From the NCBI RefSeq assembly GCF_009765275.1, contig NZ_VOPH01000003.1:832651-896650 (forward strand): DNA of 64,000 nt. Direction: 5' to 3'. Shown one piece after another: positions 56,749 to 64,000 of the stretch (the first letter of the stretch is position 1; each line of letters starts with the position of its first letter). Made by a program: the position numbers and the translations under genes. A model generated the notes under the pieces. It was not told the origin of the DNA, made no database searches, and was given only the letters and a program-made list of their open reading frames with translations. This DNA is from Chachezhania sediminis. GTDB lineage: Bacteria > Pseudomonadota > Alphaproteobacteria > Rhodobacterales > Rhodobacteraceae.

Positions 56749-57855
56749 TCAGACGTGCGCGGGGTCTGGCGTTTCAGCAGGCCGGTGCCGGCCGGCGCGG
56801 CTGACGGCGAACGGGATCATCGCCGACAGGATCACCAGCCGCACCACGTGACAGGCGGTCAGGAAGGCCGCGTTCACACCCATGATGGCGCCCAGTGCGA
56901 TCATCGTTTCCAGCCCCCCGGGCGAAAAGGAGACGAGGACATGGGGCAGTTCCATTTCCAGCGCCCAGGCGACGGGGATCGCGCCCAGCCCTGCGAAGAC
57001 GGCGCCGACCAGGGTCGTGACCAGCCCGGCCACCGCGCTTTGGCGGAAGAGCCGCCAGCTCATCATCGCGAAGCGGGTGCCGATCAGGGTGCCCATGACG
57101 ACATAGGCGGGCATCAGGATCCATTGCGGCACGCCGCCCGGTGTCAGGTCGACGACATGGCTGACGGCCGAGGCACCCATCGCGCCAAGGACCAGCGGCG
57201 CGGGAAATTTCAGCTTTCCGAAGACCCAGCCCAGGGCCAGCCCGGCCATGGCCAGAAGGCCCAGGACCCACAGTGCCATCGGCGCAGTGGCGATCACCGC
57301 GACGGGTGGCACCTCATAGCCCATGGCCACCGCCAGGAAGGGCACGACCAGCGTCAGTGTCAGCAGCCGCATCGACTGGACGATCACTACGCGGCCGACA
57401 TCGCCGCCGGATTCCATGCTTATCGACAGGACAAAGGACAGGTGCCCGGGCGCGGCCGCCAGAACGCCGCTGGTGCGGTCGAAGCCGAAGAAGCGGCGCA
57501 GCACCCAGCCGCCCACGGCGATGGTCAGGCCCAGCGTCACCCCCAGCGCCAGAAAGGCCAGCGGCCAGCGCAGAATGGCGGCACCGGCCTCGGGGACGAA
57601 ACCCGCGCCGACCGACAGGCCGATGAACAGGAAACAGATGTCGCGCACGATATCGGCGATCCCGACCCGCACGCCGGCCAGCGCCACCGCGGTAACCAGA
57701 AGGGAAGGCCCGATCAGCGTCGCCGCCGGCAGTCCCAGCCAGATCGCGCCCAGGGCGCCGACACCGCCAAGCGCCAGCGTCATCGCCGTTTGCAGCGCGA
57801 CGGAGGCAGGACCCCGGGGGGCGGTTTCGGCAGGTGCGGAGGGAGAGCGGTCCAT
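56749..57855 (-). CDS. AbrB-family membrane protein (ammonia-monooxygenase-like)
   Basis: A 368-aa membrane protein with about ten helices in a duplicated fold (AbrB/PF05145 type). Typical are LGLPAATLIGPSLLVTA, GLSVGAGF, AAAPGHLSFVLSISME and VSFSPGGLETMIALG, the repeated P-G-(H/G)-L patterns of the family. The name goes back to an old link with ammonia monooxygenase; the real role is probably transport or regulation of a small acid. It is divergent from the DMT gene at 58090. Confidence 0.85.
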   Translation of the reverse strand: MDRSPSAPAETAPRGPASVALQTAMTLALGGVGALGAIWLGLPAATLIGPSLLVTAVALAGVRVGIADIVRDICFLFIGLSVGAGFVPEAGAAILRWPLAFLALGVTLGLTIAVGGWVLRRFFGFDRTSGVLAAAPGHLSFVLSISMESGGDVGRVVIVQSMRLLTLTLVVPFLAVAMGYEVPPVAVIATAPMALWVLGLLAMAGLALGWVFGKLKFPAPLVLGAMGASAVSHVVDLTPGGVPQWILMPAYVVMGTLIGTRFAMMSWRLFRQSAVAGLVTTLVGAVFAGLGAIPVAWALEMELPHVLVSFSPGGLETMIALGAIMGVNAAFLTACHVVRLVILSAMIPFAVSRAGRHRPAETPDPAHV

Positions 57856-58089
57856 CCGGGTCTGATTAGCATCGCACCGCCCGCCGGGCAATGACGCCCG
57901 GGAAATGCAGCTATTCCCCAGCGGCATGACGGGCCGGTATATGTCCGCATTTGCAAGGGCTTGCCCAGTAAGCCCCGGTACAACCCCGCGCTGTAAAGCT
58001 TGCAGACGCACGCAAATCGTACGATGGCACTTACGTAAACTCTCTTGATCTGTTCCGGGCTTGCCCCGGCTCCCGGAAGGACTGCCAAG

Positions 58090-60335
<2,246 letters not shown>

Positions 60336-60360
60336 TCCCGCGCTTCTTCGCGAACGTGAT

Positions 60361-60396
60361 GCAGCGGTGCCCATCGGGCGCCGCTGCTTGCGTTTC
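60361..60396 (+). terminator. Rho-independent terminator behind eno
   Basis: GCAGCGGTGCCC ATC GGGCGCCGCTGC makes a 12-bp stem with one U-G pair on the plus strand, followed by TTGCGTTTC. The T run is interrupted. Confidence 0.7.
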
Positions 60397-60399
60397 GGC

Positions 60400-60600
60400 C
60401 TACTGTTTCAGGATCTGCTTGCGCTTTCTGTCGTATTCTCGCTGGGTCAGCAGGCCCTGCTTGTAGGCGGCATCCAGGTCGGTCAGCTGCTGGCCGACGG
60501 CGACATCCTGCACGGTAGTGTCGTCCGACCCGCCGAAGCTGATGCAGCCGGACAGTGAAAGGCAGGCCAGAACGGCGGCCGAAAGAACGATACGCGACAT
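60400..60600 (-). CDS. Small SHOCT-domain lipoprotein
   Basis: A 66-aa precursor with signal peptide and lipobox SLSGC (lipidated C19), a short linker, and a C-terminal SHOCT motif: LTDLDAAYKQGLLTQREYD followed by RKRKQIL. SHOCT modules occur in many small proteins and may aid oligomerisation. The function is unknown. The ATG at 60600 fits the signal peptide. It is convergent with eno. Confidence 0.8.
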   Translation of the reverse strand: MSRIVLSAAVLACLSLSGCISFGGSDDTTVQDVAVGQQLTDLDAAYKQGLLTQREYDRKRKQILKQ

Positions 60601-60807
60601 GAAGGTCCCCGATAGTCTGTGTCCATCCGCGGGCGACATCGCACCGGAACCGATCCGGGGTCAAGACAGGGGGCGGGGCCGGCGCAAGGGCGCGTTGCGG
60701 GGGGGCGCCATGGCCACAACGGCCGTGGGAATCCCGGCAAGGTATCGCCTGCAGCCCGGTTGCCGCTGTGCTAGACCCGGACCGAGTTGACCGCCGAGGC
60801 GCCTGCC

Positions 60808-62298
60808 ATGACCCTGCCTGCCCTGACCGTTCCCGACCTGTCCCAGATCGACACGATCTTCCTGGCGGCCTCGCTGATCGCGCTGCTGCTGGTGGGCGGG
60901 CTGACGCTTCGGCACCGCTGGCGTGTGCTGGGACGGCTGCTGCTGCCGGGATCCGTCGTGGCCGGGGTCGTGGCGCTGGTGCTGGGACCGGACGTGCTGG
61001 GCGCGGCCGTGTCCGCCTGGGACCCGCAATCGGCGCTGGCCGACGGCGTCTGGGGCGCGGGCGTGCGAGAGGTCTGGCGGTCGCTGCCGTCGCTTCTGAT
61101 CAACATCGTCTTCGCCTGCCTGTTCCTGGGCAAGTCGATCCCCGGGCCCCGAAAGATCTGGCACCAGGCCGGTCCGCTGATCTGCTATGGCCAGACCGTG
61201 GCCTGGGGGCAGTACGTGGTGGGTCTGACGCTGGCGCTGCTGGTCCTCGGGCCGCTCTTCGGGATGTCGCCCCTGGCGGGCGCGCTGATCGAGATCGGGT
61301 TCGAAGGCGGGCATGGCACCGCGGCCGGTCTGGCCCCGGTTTTCACCGAACTCGGGTTCGAAGAGGGACTGGACCTGGCCCTTGGCCTGGCATCCGTCGG
61401 TCTGGTGGCCGCGATCCTTTCGGGCGTGATCCTGATCCACTGGGCACGGCTGCGCGGCATCCTGCTCAGCGCGCGGGTCCGTCAGCCGGTGGCGGCGACG
61501 CCGGCGCCGGGCGGCGGCGACATGGCGGAAACGCTGGACATGATGGACGTCACGCGGGCGGGCGGGCTGACCGCCGCCGAGCCGGAGGAAGAGGACGAAA
61601 GGCCCGACGCCGTCATCGATCCCTTGTCCTTTCACCTGGGGCTGGTCGCGGCCTCGATCGTGATCGGGCGGATCCTGCTGGAGCTTATGGTGGCCTTCGA
61701 ACAGGCGACCTGGGGGGCAGGGGGGCTGAAGCTTCTGTCCTATGTGCCACTGTTTCCGCTGGCGATGATCGGGGGCGCCGTCGTCCAGTTCGCGATGACG
61801 CGGATGGGCAAGGACCACCTGATCGACCGTGAACTGGTGAACCGCATCGCCGGCGTGGCGCTGGACTTTACCATCGTCTCGGCCCTGGCGACCCTGTCGC
61901 TGAGCGTGATTGCCGACAATTTCGGCCCCTTCGCCCTGATGGTGGGGGCGGGGATCGCCTGGAACGTGGGGGCCTTCCTGATGCTGGCGCCGCGGATGCT
62001 GCCGGGGCCCTGGTTCGAACGCGGCATCGCCGATTTGGGTCAGTGCATGGGCATGACCGTCACCGGCCTGCTGCTGTTCCAGATGGCGGATGCCAAGAAC
62101 CGGTCCGGCGGGCTGGAACGCTTCGGCTACAAGCAGCTGGTGTTCGAACCGATCATGGGGGGCGGGATCTTCACCGCGATCTCGATGCCGCTGATTGTCC
62201 AGTTCGGGCCGGTCGCGATCCTGTGCCTGACAGCCGTCGTCGCGGCGATCTGGCTGGTCATGGGGCGCCGGCTGTTCGTTCGAAGCGACGGCGACTGA
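60808..62298 (+). CDS. gltS: Sodium/glutamate symporter family protein (GltS)
   Basis: A 496-aa membrane transporter with two inverted halves of about five helices each, joined by an acidic loop (about 230-265, AEPEEEDERPD). Family regions are FLGKSIPGP, YGQTVAWGQY, EIGFEGGHGTAAG with the glycine-rich re-entrant loop, and in the second half MGMTVTGLLLFQM. The halves and GGHGTA loop are typical of GltS, which imports glutamate with sodium; this copy is longer than the E. coli protein. Start: ATG at 60808 with GAGG upstream, rather than the TTG at 60787. Confidence 0.83.
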   Translation: MTLPALTVPDLSQIDTIFLAASLIALLLVGGLTLRHRWRVLGRLLLPGSVVAGVVALVLGPDVLGAAVSAWDPQSALADGVWGAGVREVWRSLPSLLINIVFACLFLGKSIPGPRKIWHQAGPLICYGQTVAWGQYVVGLTLALLVLGPLFGMSPLAGALIEIGFEGGHGTAAGLAPVFTELGFEEGLDLALGLASVGLVAAILSGVILIHWARLRGILLSARVRQPVAATPAPGGGDMAETLDMMDVTRAGGLTAAEPEEEDERPDAVIDPLSFHLGLVAASIVIGRILLELMVAFEQATWGAGGLKLLSYVPLFPLAMIGGAVVQFAMTRMGKDHLIDRELVNRIAGVALDFTIVSALATLSLSVIADNFGPFALMVGAGIAWNVGAFLMLAPRMLPGPWFERGIADLGQCMGMTVTGLLLFQMADAKNRSGGLERFGYKQLVFEPIMGGGIFTAISMPLIVQFGPVAILCLTAVVAAIWLVMGRRLFVRSDGD

Positions 62299-62424
62299 CC
62301 CGAAGCGGGCCAGATCAGGCGGCGGGCAGGCCCGACCCTCCTGCTATGGCCCTGACCCGGATCGCATAGGGCAAGGCGAAGCTGCCGTTCGAACAGCGTG
62401 CGGCGAAGGTCCGGTTCGGAGCCC

Positions 62425-63036
62425 TTAGTGCTCAATGCTGCGGCGCAAAATGGTATGTAGGTCTTCTGTTCCGTCCCAGTGAACTGCGTTCCACCCTTCC
62501 GACTGAGCAGCTCTGATATTCGGAATTGTGTCATCGACCAAAAGCAGCTCGTGCGGCTGGCGACCGGTGAACTCCCCCGCGAAACGGAAGAACTCGGGTT
62601 GCGGCTTCTTACTTCCAGCTTTCGCTGAGTAAATGATTCCGTCCACTTCATCAGATAGGCCCATGGACGTCATCAGGTAGGCAGCTCTCAGATGCTCTTG
62701 GTTCGTTGCCAAATAGACAGGGATGCCGTCTCGCCTTGCCGCACGAATGTCGGCGAGAACGGGTTCAACAATCCGTGAATCCATTTCAAACCAATAGGTT
62801 ATCAAGTCCTCCACTTGGACTGCAGGAGCGATCCGTTTCAACGCATTGGCTAGTGTTGGCAGCAACGCCTTCTTACCAATTACTATGTCGTTCCATTCAG
62901 TCTTGAAGAACTCTTCGGCAAGAGCATCGGTCGGAATTGCCATGTCCTGCCGCAGATCGTGATCCCAACGCAGCCCATCGCTCGGGCGGCCATCAACGAG
63001 GACACCGTCAACATCGAGCATTAAACAAACGACCAT
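62425..63036 (-). CDS. HAD-superfamily hydrolase
   Basis: A 203-aa HAD subfamily IA enzyme. Motif I is LDVDGVLVDG (nucleophile D8, acid D10), motif II YLATNQ, the lysine in KAGSKKPQPEFF, and motif III LLVDDTIPNIRAAQSEGW. A helical cap lies between I and II. It is probably a small phosphatase; the substrate is unknown. Base composition is clearly lower in GC than the rest of the window, which suggests recent transfer. The ATG at 63036 keeps a short N-terminus; the frame extends further upstream without homology. Confidence 0.85.
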   Translation of the reverse strand: MVVCLMLDVDGVLVDGRPSDGLRWDHDLRQDMAIPTDALAEEFFKTEWNDIVIGKKALLPTLANALKRIAPAVQVEDLITYWFEMDSRIVEPVLADIRAARRDGIPVYLATNQEHLRAAYLMTSMGLSDEVDGIIYSAKAGSKKPQPEFFRFAGEFTGRQPHELLLVDDTIPNIRAAQSEGWNAVHWDGTEDLHTILRRSIEH

Positions 63037-63354
63037 TACTGAATCTGCCCTTGAGAACCGTCTATTCCCCCTTTTGTCAGTGACGTGCGAGGAAAAGTGA
63101 AGTGTCGGGATATGTCTTTCGACCTTTTGGAACGTCCGCTTCGTCCGCACTACGGACCTCGGCGTGTCACATCATGCTGCCCGATGTTGCGGATGATCGC
63201 TTTGGGGAAGCTGCAACGCAGCGATAGCCGACTCGGCCAATGTCCGGAGAGAGCCGTCTCTGCCGGGCAGACCCACTCACCTGGGCGTCCAGCACGCCGC
63301 GGCGCCGCTTCGAGCCCTGTATCGCCATCGCAGTATCGGCTAACAATTTGCTTT

Positions 63355-63774
63355 ATGACACGTCGTGCAATTTCCTATGCCTATGTAGCCTCGCTCATCG
63401 TGATGGTTGTTGTCGGATTCGGATACGACAGCTTCTCGCCAGGCTTAGCTGGGCGTAGCTCGAATGGGCCGTTCTTTTGCAAGCAGCTTATGAGTTCCGG
63501 TTCGGGCGATGATGCGATGCTGATTGCATTCGTCCTGTTCATAGTGCCCCTAACATTTAGAGCCTTTAGAGCGCGACGTCGCATCGCTCGCTTCGAATTG
63601 GTCGTGTTCAGCCTATGCGCGTTCGTCTCATGCTTTGCCCTGTGGCTTGCCAGCTTGGACTGCGCATCAATATTTTATACTGCGTTTTTTGTCCCCGACC
63701 CCGCGCTTGCCGGCGCCTTGATCGCACTCGTCCTTTCGACGGCTATGCTCGTATCCCTCCATTTCGTCCAATGA
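63355..63774 (+). CDS. Small membrane protein of unknown function
   Basis: A 139-aa protein with three to four hydrophobic segments (about 8-24, 53-71, 84-105 and 112-135) and a loop with GPFFCKQLMSSGSGDDAM. I recognise no family. It lies in the lower-GC right end of the window together with the HAD gene. A long in-frame extension upstream is judged non-coding because its composition changes at the ATG; no clear ribosome site is seen, so the start is uncertain. Confidence 0.5.
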   Translation: MTRRAISYAYVASLIVMVVVGFGYDSFSPGLAGRSSNGPFFCKQLMSSGSGDDAMLIAFVLFIVPLTFRAFRARRRIARFELVVFSLCAFVSCFALWLASLDCASIFYTAFFVPDPALAGALIALVLSTAMLVSLHFVQ

Positions 63775-64000
63775 TCGCTCTGTCCCGCAATGCCGACCTT
63801 GGTATTCCAGACCATGCTGCACGGTGCCATCAAGGTCCTGTGTGGATGGCTCCTGCATAGCAAGCGGGAAATGGCTCTAATTCACCCATTCAGAAGCGGT
63901 CGTGTGTCCGGCCTGTTCGCGCGGCATTTCGGCCGCTGGCCCTGATGGCTTCCGCGTCCCGGGTCCCTGTCAGGTATGCGGGCGATTACGCCCCGGACTT
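63775..64000. other. No gene recognised (right edge of window)
   Basis: The last 226 bp contain no frame with family features. They may hold the upstream part of a gene beyond the window. Confidence 0.4.

Overview
The window reads as a chromosomal segment of a GC-rich alphaproteobacterium of the Rhodobacteraceae (Rhodobacter/Roseobacter/Paracoccus relatives). Signs of this are the high GC with long meaningless antisense frames, the gene order of the division and cell-wall cluster ending lpxC-bamD-recN, a FtsZ C-terminal peptide of the alphaproteobacterial type, a his cluster in the order hisB-H-A-x-F-E, and RNAs with CCUCCUCCC loops of the type known as cuckoo/CcsR in Rhodobacter. I cannot name the genus.

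Layout. 1-9.3 kb: tRNA-Tyr, rlmB, a YHS-domain protein, a CoA-binding protein, rlmJ, the histidine cluster on the minus strand with a small coupled membrane-protein gene inside it, a stand-alone Lrp/AsnC ligand-binding protein, a two-domain acetyltransferase and two tRNA-Gly(GCC) genes in tandem. 9.5-19.3 kb: an old-yellow-enzyme family oxidoreductase, full-length pyruvate carboxylase, a lipoprotein, an FMN-dependent hydroxy-acid dehydrogenase and the helicase uvrD. 19.3-21.3 kb holds no recognisable protein gene. It carries two diverged copies of a minus-strand cassette with four hairpins whose loops expose an anti-Shine-Dalgarno sequence, each behind the same promoter and operator-like dyad; this is the most striking structure here.

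21.3-46.5 kb is the complete division and cell-wall (dcw) cluster on the plus strand: mraZ-rsmH-ftsL-ftsI-murE-murF-mraY-(ACT protein)-murD-ftsW-murG-murC-(alanine-rich protein)-murB-ddl-ftsQ-ftsA-ftsZ, an intrinsic terminator, then lpxC, bamD and recN. Many genes overlap by ATGA, so translation is probably coupled. Two extra genes sit in it: a small ACT-domain protein coupled to murD, and a 458-aa protein with an Ala/Arg/Asn low-complexity segment between murC and murB, flanked by palindromic repeats.

46.5-64 kb: a repeat-rich stretch with one possible small protein, tyrS, anmK, a fatty acid desaturase, nested remnants of IS481- and IS110-type insertion sequences, a DUF985 cupin, selO, two DMT-type exporters, a Fur/Mur regulator, an AbrB-type membrane protein, enolase, a SHOCT lipoprotein, a GltS-type glutamate symporter, and a lower-GC end with a HAD hydrolase and an unknown membrane protein that looks acquired.

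Two families of short palindromic intergenic repeats recur: six copies of a ~65-bp element and nine copies of a TGCGTGC hairpin. Several form composite units, and rlmJ lies between two such units in opposite orientation. Starts were chosen from family alignment, Shine-Dalgarno spacing and overlaps. No database search was run, so all family assignments rest on motifs and remembered family features.
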